Shown: positions 25,342 to 34,800 of the stretch, piece by piece
How positions within the stretch are numbered: position 1 is the first letter of the stretch
Layout: every line of letters starts with the position of its first letter
Source of the DNA: MWEI01 sp964600235
GTDB taxonomy: Bacteria; Desulfobacterota; Desulfomonilia; UBA1062
Assembly: GCA_964600235.1 (NCBI GenBank)
Contig: CAZRIV010000009.1
Coordinates: 1 to 64,000, forward strand
DNA length: 64,000 nucleotides
Reading direction: 5' to 3'
Notes under the pieces: generated by a model
Databases searched by the model: none
What the model saw: only the letters and a program-made list of their open reading frames with translations
What the model was told of the DNA's origin: nothing
Program-made: the position numbers and the translations under genes

Positions 25342-26973
25342 CTACCTGATGGCCGGGTAGCTGTTCTCCAGGCCTCTGGCAGGGACGATATAGTGGCACC
25401 CGATGGATGTGCGGTTCCTCAGCGCGGCCTCGGCCACCAGGATGGCGGACTGGGTCCCCTGGAACAGGCTGATGATGTCCTTGGAAACCGGGGTCTCCTT
25501 GTAGAACTCCTCTATCCTCAGATACATGTGCCGCATGTCCTCGATGGCACGCTTCAGCCTGGCCGCGGTACGCACGATCCCCACATAGTTCCACATGGTG
25601 TTCTTGATGGCCATCCAGTCCTGGGCGATGAGCGCCGGGTCCTCGTTCTCCATGTGCCCTGCGGGGATCCATTCCCGGGCGGAACCCAGGACTCTCGGGC
25701 TCACGGTCTTGCCCGCGTTGATCCGCTCGGTGATGTCGATGGCCGCATAGTATCCCCAGGTGAGCCCTTCCAGCAGCGAGGTGGAAGCCAGGCGGTTGGC
25801 TCCGTGCAGGCCCGTGCAGGAGACCTCGCCCGCCGCGTGGAGACCCTTGAGCGAGGTCCGGCCCCGTGTGTCCACATGCACCCCTCCACAGAAGTAGTGG
25901 GCCGCGGGGACCACGGGCACGGGCTCCCTGGTGATGTCGATCCCGGCCTCTTTGCACGTGGCATAGATGGTGGGGAACCGGGTGGGGATATCCTCGTCCA
26001 CATAATTGGCGACATCGAGCAGCACATGCTCTTCCGAGTTGTGGATCATCTCCTCCCAGATGGCCCGGGCCACCTCGTCGCGGGGCGCCAGGTCCTTGAG
26101 TTCGGGGTTGTAGCGTTCCATGAAGTATTCGCCGCGCAGGTTCTTGAGCCTCGCCCCCTCTCCGCGCACCGCCTCGGATATGAGGAACCTTCGGGCGCCC
26201 GGGATGTAGAGCGTGGTGGGGTGGAACTGCATGAACTCCATGTTGATCATGCGGGCGCCGGCGCGCTGTGCCATGACCATACCGTCACCGACCGTGCCCT
26301 TTTCATTGGTGGAATGCAGGTATATGTCGCCGAGCCCTCCGGTTGCCAGCACGGTGTACTGGGCAAGGATGGCCATGACCTCCTTCCTGCGGTTCAGGAA
26401 GACGTAGGCTCCCATGCACCGGTTGTCGAGCTGGTAGGCAGCCTGGATGTCCTTCGAGTGGTGGTGCAGCGTGATGAGGTCGATGGCGGTGGCCTCGGTT
26501 ATGATCTCCACATTGGGGTGCTCCCTGACCGCCTTGATGAGGGCCTTCTCGATCACCTCCCCGGTATTGTCCGCGGAGTAGAGGATGCGGTTTATCGAAT
26601 GCGCCCCCTCCCGGGTCAGGTCGAAATCCTCGTCCTGTGCGCCTGTGAGGTGGGTGAAATTCACCTTGAGGTCGTCGATGAGCACCTCCTTGACCACCTC
26701 GGGGCCCCTGGTGGCAAGGAACTCCACCGCCTCCACCGAGTTGATCTCCCTGCCCGCGCGCAGGATGTCGTGCATGAGCAGCCCCGGCGTATCGTCGTTT
26801 CCCTTATATACGATGCCGCCCTGCGCCCGGTTGGTATTCGTAGCATAGATGTCGGAACGTTTGGTGATGAGGCACACCTTGATGCCCATATTCGCAGCGG
26901 TAAGCGCACACGTGACACCGGCGATACCCGTGCCGATAACCAGGCACTCCGTCTCCTTGCGCATGGTACTCAT
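25342..26973 (-). CDS. nadB: L-aspartate oxidase
   Basis: 543 residues from ATG 26973; an in-frame GTG three bases earlier overlaps the nadA stop and is an alternative. The FAD-binding GTGIAGVTCALTA is near the N-terminus, and the succinate-dehydrogenase-like blocks RAQGGIVY, EFMQFHPTTLY and GEVSCTGLHGANRLASTSL are present. It oxidises aspartate to iminoaspartate, the substrate of NadA; in anaerobes fumarate is the likely electron acceptor. It is last in the nadC-nadA-nadB group, coupled by overlapping codons. Confidence 0.96.
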   Translation of the reverse strand: MSTMRKETECLVIGTGIAGVTCALTAANMGIKVCLITKRSDIYATNTNRAQGGIVYKGNDDTPGLLMHDILRAGREINSVEAVEFLATRGPEVVKEVLIDDLKVNFTHLTGAQDEDFDLTREGAHSINRILYSADNTGEVIEKALIKAVREHPNVEIITEATAIDLITLHHHSKDIQAAYQLDNRCMGAYVFLNRRKEVMAILAQYTVLATGGLGDIYLHSTNEKGTVGDGMVMAQRAGARMINMEFMQFHPTTLYIPGARRFLISEAVRGEGARLKNLRGEYFMERYNPELKDLAPRDEVARAIWEEMIHNSEEHVLLDVANYVDEDIPTRFPTIYATCKEAGIDITREPVPVVPAAHYFCGGVHVDTRGRTSLKGLHAAGEVSCTGLHGANRLASTSLLEGLTWGYYAAIDITERINAGKTVSPRVLGSAREWIPAGHMENEDPALIAQDWMAIKNTMWNYVGIVRTAARLKRAIEDMRHMYLRIEEFYKETPVSKDIISLFQGTQSAILVAEAALRNRTSIGCHYIVPARGLENSYPAIR

Positions 26974-28010
26974 CACGATATCCTCAGCATGGCATCCAGG
27001 GCCTTCTTTGCGTCTTGCGCAATGGACGGGCTCAGTACCACCCTCCCCCTTCCGGCCTTCACGTTCATCAAGGTCTCGGCCAGTTTGGGCAGCGTAATCT
27101 TTGCCATGTCCTCGCAGTATACCTCTTTCAAGGGGATCACCTCAACACGGCTTTCATTTTTCTTTGCAGCCCTTTTCACCATGTTGGCCTCGGTCCCCAC
27201 GACAAGCCTGGCCCCCTCGCTCAGGGACTCGATATATTCCAGCATCTGGGAGGTGGAACCGGAAGAACCTGCCGCCTTGACCGTTGACGGATCCGTCTCC
27301 GGGTGCACCATGACCGTGATTCCGGGGTAGAGGGAGCGGACCCTTTTCACATCATCCACCGTGAACTCCGGACAGTGGACCGGGCACCAGCCCTTCCAAA
27401 GGATGATCCGGGACCTTCTCAAATCATCCTCCGAGATTCCTCCGCCAGGGAGTCCCGGGTCCCACAAGACGATCTCATCATCCGCAATTCCCATTCTGAC
27501 GGCCGTGTTCCTGCCCAGGTTCATATCGGGCATGAATAAGACCTTCGAACCCTTTTTCAATGCCCAGCCCGCGACCTTTGCCGCGTTGGCCGAGGTGCAT
27601 ACCGCACCCGCATTCCTGCCACAGAAGGCCTTGAGCTCGGCCGACGAGTTCACATAGGTAACGGGTACCACGTCGGTGCATATCCGCGAAATGGTTTCCC
27701 AGGCAGCCGTGACGTCAGAGATGTCTGCCATGTCGGCCAGCGGGCAGCCCGCATCCCTTGCAGGGATGAAGACGGACTTGCCGGGCGCCAGTATGGCCGC
27801 CGTCTCGGCCATGAAGAACACTCCGCACAGGACAATATACTGAGCAGCCTCGATCAGTGATGCCTTCCTGGCAAGCTCGAGCGAATCGCCTACGTAATCG
27901 GCATACGCGATGATATCGTCGGACTGGTAGTGGTGCCCGAGTATGACAAGACTGCCGCCGAGTTCCTTCTTCACCTTTACGATGATGTCCCGAGCTTCCG
28001 AATCCGTCAT
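26973..28010 (-). CDS. nadA: Quinolinate synthase
   Basis: 345 residues. Blocks of the family are ILGHHYQSDDI, YADYVGDSLELA, YVNSSAELKAFCG, CTSANA, MPDMNLGRNTA, HPETDPSTVKAAGS and GTEANMVKR. It condenses iminoaspartate and dihydroxyacetone phosphate to quinolinate using an oxygen-sensitive [4Fe-4S] cluster. It abuts nadC, and its stop codon overlaps the nadB start. Confidence 0.97.
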   Translation of the reverse strand: MTDSEARDIIVKVKKELGGSLVILGHHYQSDDIIAYADYVGDSLELARKASLIEAAQYIVLCGVFFMAETAAILAPGKSVFIPARDAGCPLADMADISDVTAAWETISRICTDVVPVTYVNSSAELKAFCGRNAGAVCTSANAAKVAGWALKKGSKVLFMPDMNLGRNTAVRMGIADDEIVLWDPGLPGGGISEDDLRRSRIILWKGWCPVHCPEFTVDDVKRVRSLYPGITVMVHPETDPSTVKAAGSSGSTSQMLEYIESLSEGARLVVGTEANMVKRAAKKNESRVEVIPLKEVYCEDMAKITLPKLAETLMNVKAGRGRVVLSPSIAQDAKKALDAMLRIS

Positions 28011-28840
28011 TACTCCCCCTCGATGATCATGGAGATGTCGAGCGCCCTGACCGAGTGGGTGATCTCGCCCACAGAGACATAGTCGACCCCCGTGAGCGCC
28101 ACCTCGGTCACGGTCTCCAGGGTTATGCCGCCTGAGGCCTCCAATGGAATGCGGCCGTTCACCAGTGCCACCGCACTCCGCATGGATTCAATGGTGAAGT
28201 TGTCCAGCATGATCCGGTCCACGCCCAGATCCAGGAGGACCTTGACGTCATCAAGGCTCCTGGCCTCCACTTCGACGGCGACTTTTGGCAAGGCATCCCT
28301 CACCCTTTGTACGGCCCGGCTGATGGAACCGGCCGCATCGATGTGGTTGTCCTTGATGAGGGCCATGTCCCACAACCCCATGCGATGGTTTTCGCCCCCA
28401 CCGAACCGCACGGCCATCTTGTCGAGCACACGCTGGCCCGGGGCGGTCTTGCGGGTGTCAAGGATGCGGGCCCCTGTCCCTTCCAGACATTTCACATATT
28501 CCGCCGTCTTTGTGGCAATGCCGCTCATGCGCTGCATGAAGTTCAGAACCACCCGTTCCGCCTTGAGTATCCCCCGGGCAGGACCGGTGACGACCGCGAT
28601 CCTCTGCCCTGTATGCACGGCCAGACCGTCTTCCACCTCGAAAACGGCCTCGATGCCCGGATCACACAGCGCAAATACCCTTAGGGCCACCCGCACGCCT
28701 GCAATGATGCCCGGCTCCTTTGCCTTGATCACGGCACGAAGCCTGCTGTCATCACGGAAGACGGCCTCGCTGGTGATGTCGTCGCCGTCTTCATCCAGGG
28801 CCAGTTGAATGATGTCATCCATCAGTTCAGACGTATCCAT
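28010..28840 (-). CDS. nadC: Nicotinate-nucleotide pyrophosphorylase (carboxylating)
   Basis: 276 residues from ATG 28840, chosen because GAGGAG lies 9 bp upstream; an upstream frame to 28864 is possible. Motifs are LDEDGDDITSEA, the PRPP/quinolinate site LDTRKTAPGQRVLDK, EVEARSLDDV and LEASGGITLE. It turns quinolinate and PRPP into nicotinate mononucleotide. The start lies inside the end of the cysteine-rich upstream gene (14-bp overlap). Confidence 0.96.
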   Translation of the reverse strand: MDTSELMDDIIQLALDEDGDDITSEAVFRDDSRLRAVIKAKEPGIIAGVRVALRVFALCDPGIEAVFEVEDGLAVHTGQRIAVVTGPARGILKAERVVLNFMQRMSGIATKTAEYVKCLEGTGARILDTRKTAPGQRVLDKMAVRFGGGENHRMGLWDMALIKDNHIDAAGSISRAVQRVRDALPKVAVEVEARSLDDVKVLLDLGVDRIMLDNFTIESMRSAVALVNGRIPLEASGGITLETVTEVALTGVDYVSVGEITHSVRALDISMIIEGE

Positions 28841-29627
28841 GGCAAAACTCCTCGATGAGAGCATCTACCATCTTGGAAGCCTTGTCCAGCTCTTCTGCGT
28901 TCTGAAACCTGGAGGCAAGGCTCACGAAAATGGCATCATAGGCCGCCGCAGGGACATTCAGACCCGCGTAGTCGATGCGGGCAATGTCATATTCCTCTCC
29001 CACGAAATAATACTTGCCGAACCGTGGCCTGGTGGTGTCGCGAAAGGGCCAGTTCACCTTCAGGGAGCAGTAGTTCCTGATGGTCTGCGCCAGATGCTGA
29101 CGCTCTTCAACCTTCTTCACATTCAACGTCTCTCCCAGCCGGTTCTGGATGATGGAGAAAAAGGTCTTCACAAAGTCGATGTCCGTGATGGTGATGCCGT
29201 AGAGGTACCAGTCGTCAAGTGCCCATATCAGGATGCGCGCCTCGTGCGCATCGAGCTTCTGGTAGCTGGGGCAGAAGTGGCCCTCACAGATTTCGCGGCC
29301 GTAAAAGCTTATCACGCGCAGGTCTCTCCCGTCGTTACCCAGCGGATGAAGCATGCAGCCTACCCGCCTGCAGGCTTCATCCAGGAACCCCACGAACTCG
29401 CAGGTATATATGGTGGCATAGATCCGCTTGGAGTTTTCCCGGTGCCGGATGATGCCCTGGTACTCCTCCATGGCCAGAGTCCCCTCCCTCACCCGCTCGA
29501 AGAGTCGGGTGCGGTAGAGAAAGCGCTGCTCCAGTTCGTCGCGGGTGTTTTCCACATAGTTATAGATCCCGCAGCAGGCGGCGCATGATTTTGTGGCATC
29601 GGGCTGGCACAGGTGGATGTTGACCAT
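28827..29627 (-). CDS. Conserved-looking cysteine-rich protein upstream of nadC
   Basis: 266 residues, no recognised enzyme family. Cysteines cluster at the N-terminus (SCAACCGIYNY) and between residues about 75 and 120 (CEFVGF, CRRVGCMLHP, EICEGHFCPSY), a spacing that recalls YkgJ-type zinc or iron-sulfur binding proteins. The rest is acidic and helical. It heads the nadCAB group, with its end overlapping nadC, so it is probably co-transcribed. A role in cluster supply or protection for NadA is conceivable but not shown. Confidence 0.7.
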   Translation of the reverse strand: MVNIHLCQPDATKSCAACCGIYNYVENTRDELEQRFLYRTRLFERVREGTLAMEEYQGIIRHRENSKRIYATIYTCEFVGFLDEACRRVGCMLHPLGNDGRDLRVISFYGREICEGHFCPSYQKLDAHEARILIWALDDWYLYGITITDIDFVKTFFSIIQNRLGETLNVKKVEERQHLAQTIRNYCSLKVNWPFRDTTRPRFGKYYFVGEEYDIARIDYAGLNVPAAAYDAIFVSLASRFQNAEELDKASKMVDALIEEFCHGYV

Positions 29628-29642
29628 GGCTGGAGGTTTCCG

Positions 29643-29864
29643 CTATTTCACCGAGATGATGACGTCCGTTCCATCCACACCTATGGTGTAGCACACCTCT
29701 TCATGGGTGATGGTGTAGAGTTCGCCCGTGCCTTCCTCCACCATGAAGGCCCCCTGCCCGATGAGGCTGTCCAGGATGCAGTGCAGGGCCGTAAAGGCGA
29801 TGTCTTCCTCGATGATGATGTTGTACATCCTCTGCCGGTGGAGAAATGGTATTTTTTCAATCAT
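29643..29864 (-). CDS. Hypothetical protein, 73 aa
   Basis: Small soluble acidic protein: RQRMYNIIIEEDIAFTALHC, then a short turn-rich C-terminus ending DGTDVIISVK. No family is recognised. It lies 15 bp before the cysteine-rich gene on the same strand and could be the first gene of the nad transcript. The upstream ribosome site is modest. Confidence 0.55.
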   Translation of the reverse strand: MIEKIPFLHRQRMYNIIIEEDIAFTALHCILDSLIGQGAFMVEEGTGELYTITHEEVCYTIGVDGTDVIISVK

Positions 29865-29958
29865 AGGAAGGATGTATTAGCATAATTGATCGAGGGGATG
29901 AATACCGAATACGGACGAATGTCAATCCAGGCAGTTCATCATAACCGTATCGTTCTCC

Positions 29959-31833
29959 TTAAAACTCGACGGTGACCTCGTACGTGCCGTAGCTGGGGTG
30001 CATGCACACGTTGCCGCACTCGCGGACGAGCTTCACCATCTTTTCGTTCTCGGCGAGGATGTCCGCGGTGAATCCCCTCACACCACGGCATCTTGCGTAG
30101 TCCACCATCCTCTTCTGGAGCATGCCGCCTATTCCTAAGCCCTGCCATTCCGGCCTTATCATGTAGGCCACATCAGCGAACCGGGTGCCCTGATCCACGT
30201 AGTAGCACGAACTGCCCACGATGCGCTCATCCTCCTCCTTCTCTCCGGTCACGGCAACGAACGCCATTTCGTGGTCGTAGTCCACGTTGCACAGGTGCTG
30301 GGCCTTCGAGACCGAGAGCGAGTCGAGCTTGGTGAAGAACCTGGTGTACACGTCTTTCGGGGTCAGGTGGTAGAAGAGGTCCTGCAGCCCCCGCTCGTCG
30401 CTGGCCCGGGAGGGCCTGATCAGGACCTTCATGCCGTTCTTCAGCACAGTCTCGCTCTCCTCTTCGCAGGGGTAGGCCACCCTGCTCCTGAGCACCTGGT
30501 CTGAGCGCACGTACCCGAGGCGCCTGGCCTCTTCCAGGAGCCACTCCCTGAAGGACGGGTGGGCTATCTCGATGAGGGCAAGGGCCCGTTCCCGGATGGA
30601 CTTGCCGAACAGGTAGGCGGTGCCGTATTCCGTGATCACGTAGTGCACCTCGGAGCGGGCGATGGTGGCCCCTTCGCCCTCGTGGAGCAGCGGTCGGATG
30701 CGCGACGCCGTGCCGTCTTCCGTGGCAGAGGACAGGCAGATGATGGGCTTTCCCCCAGGCGAGGCGGCCGCACCCCGCAGGAATTCCGGCTGGGTCGACA
30801 CCCCGCTGTAGAATTCCCCCTCGAACTGGTCCGCACACACCTGCCCGGTGAGGTCAATGGCAAAGGCCTGGGTGACGGACACGAGCTTGTTGTTCCGGGC
30901 CATGACAGACGGGTCGCATACGTACTCAATGGGGTGGAAGGAGAACAGGGGATTCCGGTCTATGAAGTCGTAGAGCCGCTGCGTACCCATACAGTAGCTC
31001 GCCACGACCTGGCCTCTATGGAGGGTCTTGGCGCTGCCCGTGATCACCCCCTTCTCCATGAGGTCCATGACCGGGTCCGTGATGACGTCCGAATGGATGC
31101 CCAGGTCCTTGCGGTTGGTCAGGTACGTGAGCATCTCGTTGGGGACTCTGCCCAGGCCGATCTGGAGGGTGGAGCCGTCCTCCACGACACGGGCCACGTA
31201 CCGGGCGATCTGCTCGGACACGGCATCGATCACCCTGGGGTGGACATATTCGATCACCGGTCTGTTCACCAGGACCATGCGGTCGATCTTCTCCACCGGG
31301 ATGGTCGTGTCTCCCATGGTCCAGGGCATGTTGGGGTTGATCTCGGCGATGACCGTGGCTGCCTTGTCAACTGCGGTCTTCGTGATGTCCACCGAAACGC
31401 CGAGGCTCACATGGCCGTTTTCGTCGGGCAGGCTGACCTGGACGAGGGCCACGTCGGGCGTCAACCTGCCGTTGCCGATGAGAGAGCACGCCTGGGGCAG
31501 CGAGATGGGCACGTAGTCGGCCTCCCCCCTGTTCACTATCTCTCGGTTGTCCATGCCCACGAAGAACGACTTGTGGTGGAACCGCGTATAGGGAATCCCC
31601 TCCCTCTTGGGAATGGCGCCGTCGGTGAGGAAGTAGAAGAACTGAACGTCCGCGAGCTTCTTGTCGAGCAGCTCCAGGGCCGAGATGAGGGTTCTCGGCG
31701 TGGCGCAGGCGGTGCCCACGAAGACCTTGTCGCCGGACTTGACCATTGACACCGCCTCTGCGGCGGTCGTCAGCTTGTGCGCGAAACGCTCCGTGAATCT
31801 CCGGATGGTCTCATCAGAAGGCTTTTCCTTCAT
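29959..31833 (-). CDS. Acetyl-CoA hydrolase/CoA-transferase fused to GNAT acetyltransferase
   Basis: 624 residues from ATG 31833 behind GGGAGGGG. Residues 1-430 match the acetyl-CoA hydrolase / 4-hydroxybutyrate CoA-transferase family (ACATPRTLISAL, VSLPDENGHVSLGVSVD, LQIGLGRVPNEML, EYGTAYLFGKSIRERA). At the position of the family's catalytic Glu (GIHSE) this protein has Asp (GIHSD, D249). Residues about 468-624 form a GNAT domain with the acetyl-CoA loop EWQGLGIGGML (562-572). It may move CoA between acids and also acetylate a protein or small molecule. It lies 27 bp after the cyclase-AAA gene. Confidence 0.85.
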   Translation of the reverse strand: MKEKPSDETIRRFTERFAHKLTTAAEAVSMVKSGDKVFVGTACATPRTLISALELLDKKLADVQFFYFLTDGAIPKREGIPYTRFHHKSFFVGMDNREIVNRGEADYVPISLPQACSLIGNGRLTPDVALVQVSLPDENGHVSLGVSVDITKTAVDKAATVIAEINPNMPWTMGDTTIPVEKIDRMVLVNRPVIEYVHPRVIDAVSEQIARYVARVVEDGSTLQIGLGRVPNEMLTYLTNRKDLGIHSDVITDPVMDLMEKGVITGSAKTLHRGQVVASYCMGTQRLYDFIDRNPLFSFHPIEYVCDPSVMARNNKLVSVTQAFAIDLTGQVCADQFEGEFYSGVSTQPEFLRGAAASPGGKPIICLSSATEDGTASRIRPLLHEGEGATIARSEVHYVITEYGTAYLFGKSIRERALALIEIAHPSFREWLLEEARRLGYVRSDQVLRSRVAYPCEEESETVLKNGMKVLIRPSRASDERGLQDLFYHLTPKDVYTRFFTKLDSLSVSKAQHLCNVDYDHEMAFVAVTGEKEEDERIVGSSCYYVDQGTRFADVAYMIRPEWQGLGIGGMLQKRMVDYARCRGVRGFTADILAENEKMVKLVRECGNVCMHPSYGTYEVTVEF

Positions 31834-31860
31834 ACTGCCCCTCCCTTCGGACAAAGCATT

Positions 31861-34800
31861 CTAGTGCATGTCCTTCAGGTTCTGCTCGGTCCTCTCCACC
31901 CATCCGTCGGCTCCGCAGACCCTGAAGTTCTCGATGGCCTTCATGAGCTGGGCCCTGGCTCCTGCCACGTCGCCATCCTTCTTGAACCAGTCTGCATAGA
32001 GGGCATGATCTTTGGCCAGAAACCAAGGCAAGGCATGCTCAGTGTCAAACTCGATGGAGCGCCTGATCCACGTCCGGGCCTCGTCCATGTGCCGGTCATC
32101 CAGGTGCAGGTAGATCTTTCCGATGCAGTGCATTTCCAATGACCTGCTCAAGGCAAGCCTGTTCTTTCCATGGGTCTTGATCATCTCATAAAGATGGTCA
32201 TAATCGATGTCGGTCTCCTTGCCAAGAATCCTGTTCAACTCCACACAAAGTTCCTGACAACGGGTATAGGAAGGGAGAAACATTGCATCGGCCAGGATTC
32301 TTGCGCTCAGCTGATGATATGTTTGCGCCTTGGCATAGTTTCCCCTGTCGCTGTACAGGTATCCCAACTGACCCGCAGCCCAGGCCCCCTGTGCGGCTAC
32401 GTCTGCCTTGTCGTGGTACGCGAGTGCATCCAGGAGATACTTCTCCGCCTCGTCGAACCGACCCTTGAAGTACGAGGTTACTCCGAAACTGGCACATGCA
32501 GGCTCCAACGCATAGATGTCCCCGCTTTGCATCGCCGCCTGCATTGCATCAGCGCACACCTCGAGTGCCTGATCGATTTTTCCCTGGATATGGTAATTCA
32601 TGGCAATGGAACTCTTTGAATAGGTCACTCCGATGAGGTTGTTCACCATGGCAGCCATGTCCAGGGAGGCCTGCAGATACTTCAAGCTTTCCTCGAATCT
32701 GAAATCATTCGGCAGGATGGCCCCCAGCTGGTATTTCCCCAGCGCCAGTGCAAGCATATCCCCCACCTTCATGGAGATATCGAAGACATTCTCCAGATAA
32801 GGGACACCTTTGGAGAAGTCCTCATCCACAATGATATGGTAGAGGCCTATGGCAGTGTATATGCCCGGCAGTCTCTTCTGGTAGTTGAGGCCGACGGCCA
32901 AGTCGACAACGGGTTCGACAGCCTCCTTGGCCAGCAGGGTATAGTTCTGGCTGAGGTAGTATTCCGAGAGCACGACCCTGGCATCGATGACCTTCTTCTG
33001 TACATCTTCGCTCTGAGGAAGACTTTCCAGGCAGGCGACCCGCTTCTTCGCATACTCCACGGCATCCTTGAACAGGCCCGACTTCTGGTATCGCTTCGCT
33101 TCCAGCCGTGCATATTCCGCGCCCTTCTCGAAGTTCTCGCCCGCGATGCAGTGGTTGGCCAGCGTGCTGTAGTGGTAGCAGATGTCGTCCTTGTAGATAT
33201 CCTCGATGATGCCGGCGATCTTCTCGTGGAGCTGTTTCCTCTTCCTGGCAAGGATGGAGTCGTACACCACCTCCCGGGTGAGGGCGTGCCGGAAGATATA
33301 GGTCGATTCGGGGTAGATGCCCCGTTCGTAGAGGAGTTCCGCGTCCTTGAGCAGGGACAGGTGGGCCATAAGCTCCTGCTCGGGCAGCTCCGTCACCTTC
33401 CTGATAAGGTCGTGGCCGAACTCCCGCTCGATGACCGAACCGGTGCGCAGGACATCCTTCGCGCCTTCCGGCAGGGCATCCACCCGGGACATGATCACGT
33501 CCTGGATGGTGGACGGGATGGCGATGTGCCGGATGTCTTTCGCCAGCCTGCAGGTCCCGTCCCCGCTCTCGATGACCCCGAGATCCTTCAGCGCCTTGAT
33601 GAACTCCTCCACGAAAAACGGGATACCCTCGGTCTTTACCAGGATCAGCTCTATAAGCTCCTGTTCGATGTTCTTCTCACCGAGCACATGCTCGATCATG
33701 GCGATGCACTCCCGGTTCGAGAGCCGGCTCAGCGTGATCTGGCTGTGGTAGGAGCGGTTCCCCCAGGTATGGACGAATTCAGGACGGTAGGTGAAGACGA
33801 GAAACACCCGCGCCCCGGCTATGCCCTCCAGGATCTCCTTCATGGCGTCCTCCGAGCTCCTGTCCATCCAGTGGAGGTCTTCGACGGCCATGATCAGCGG
33901 CCTGACCTGGGAGCCCTTCAGGACAACGCTCTTCAAGGTCTCGTTGGTCCTGGCCCTCTTGGCCTCCGGGCTCAGGGGGATCTGGCTGAAGCCACTGTCC
34001 TTCACGGAAAGCAGCTCCAGCAGATACGGCAGAGCAGCCTCGGCATCCACCTTCAAGTACTCAAGGCCTGCGGCAACCTTCTCGCGTATCTGCTGATCAG
34101 AATCCGTATCGTGGATATCGAAGTTGGCCTTCAGGATGTCCGCGATCGGGTGATAGGCCGTGTTTCTGCTGTAGGACAGGCACCGCCCCTCGAGGAACGT
34201 GGCATTCTCGCTCGTGACGGCCTTTCTGAACTCGTAGAGGAGCCTGGACTTCCCGATGCCCGCCTCGGCCACGATGGAGATGGCCTGGCCCCTGGCCTCC
34301 CGGGAGCGTTCGTATCCATCCAGCAGGAGCTCCAGTTCCTTCTCTCTCCCCACGAAGGCCGTGAGCCCCCTTTCCGCGCTCACATCGAACCGTGTCCTTC
34401 TCGTGGACGGCGCGATCACCCGGTAGGCCCCCACAGACTCTTTCCTGCCCTTGACCTGCTTTTCTCCAAGGGCTTCGAACCGGAACAGGCCCTCGGTGAG
34501 CCTGAAGGTATCTTGGGTCACAAAGGTGGTGCCGGGTTCCGCGAGGCCTTCCATGCGGGACGCCAGGTTCACCGTGTCGCCCACGGCCTTGAACTCCACC
34601 CGCAAATCGTTGCCGAGGGTCCCCACAATCACCGGGCCGGTATGGATCCCGATCCGCATCTTGATGGGCGAGGCGTCCTCTGCCTCCTTCTTCATCCGCT
34701 CATTGAACCGGATCATCTCCTGATGGATGGCTATGGCCGACCGGATGGCCCGCTGGGGGGCATCCTCCAAAGCGATCGGTGCGCCGAACAGGGCCATGAT

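Noticed and set aside
25393..27330. 645-codon plus-strand frame opposite nadB and nadA
   Set aside because: Both enzymes on the minus strand are unmistakable; the long antisense frame arises from GC-rich third codon positions.
30559..31749. 396-codon plus-strand frame opposite the CoA-transferase fusion
   Set aside because: Antisense shadow of a well-supported gene.
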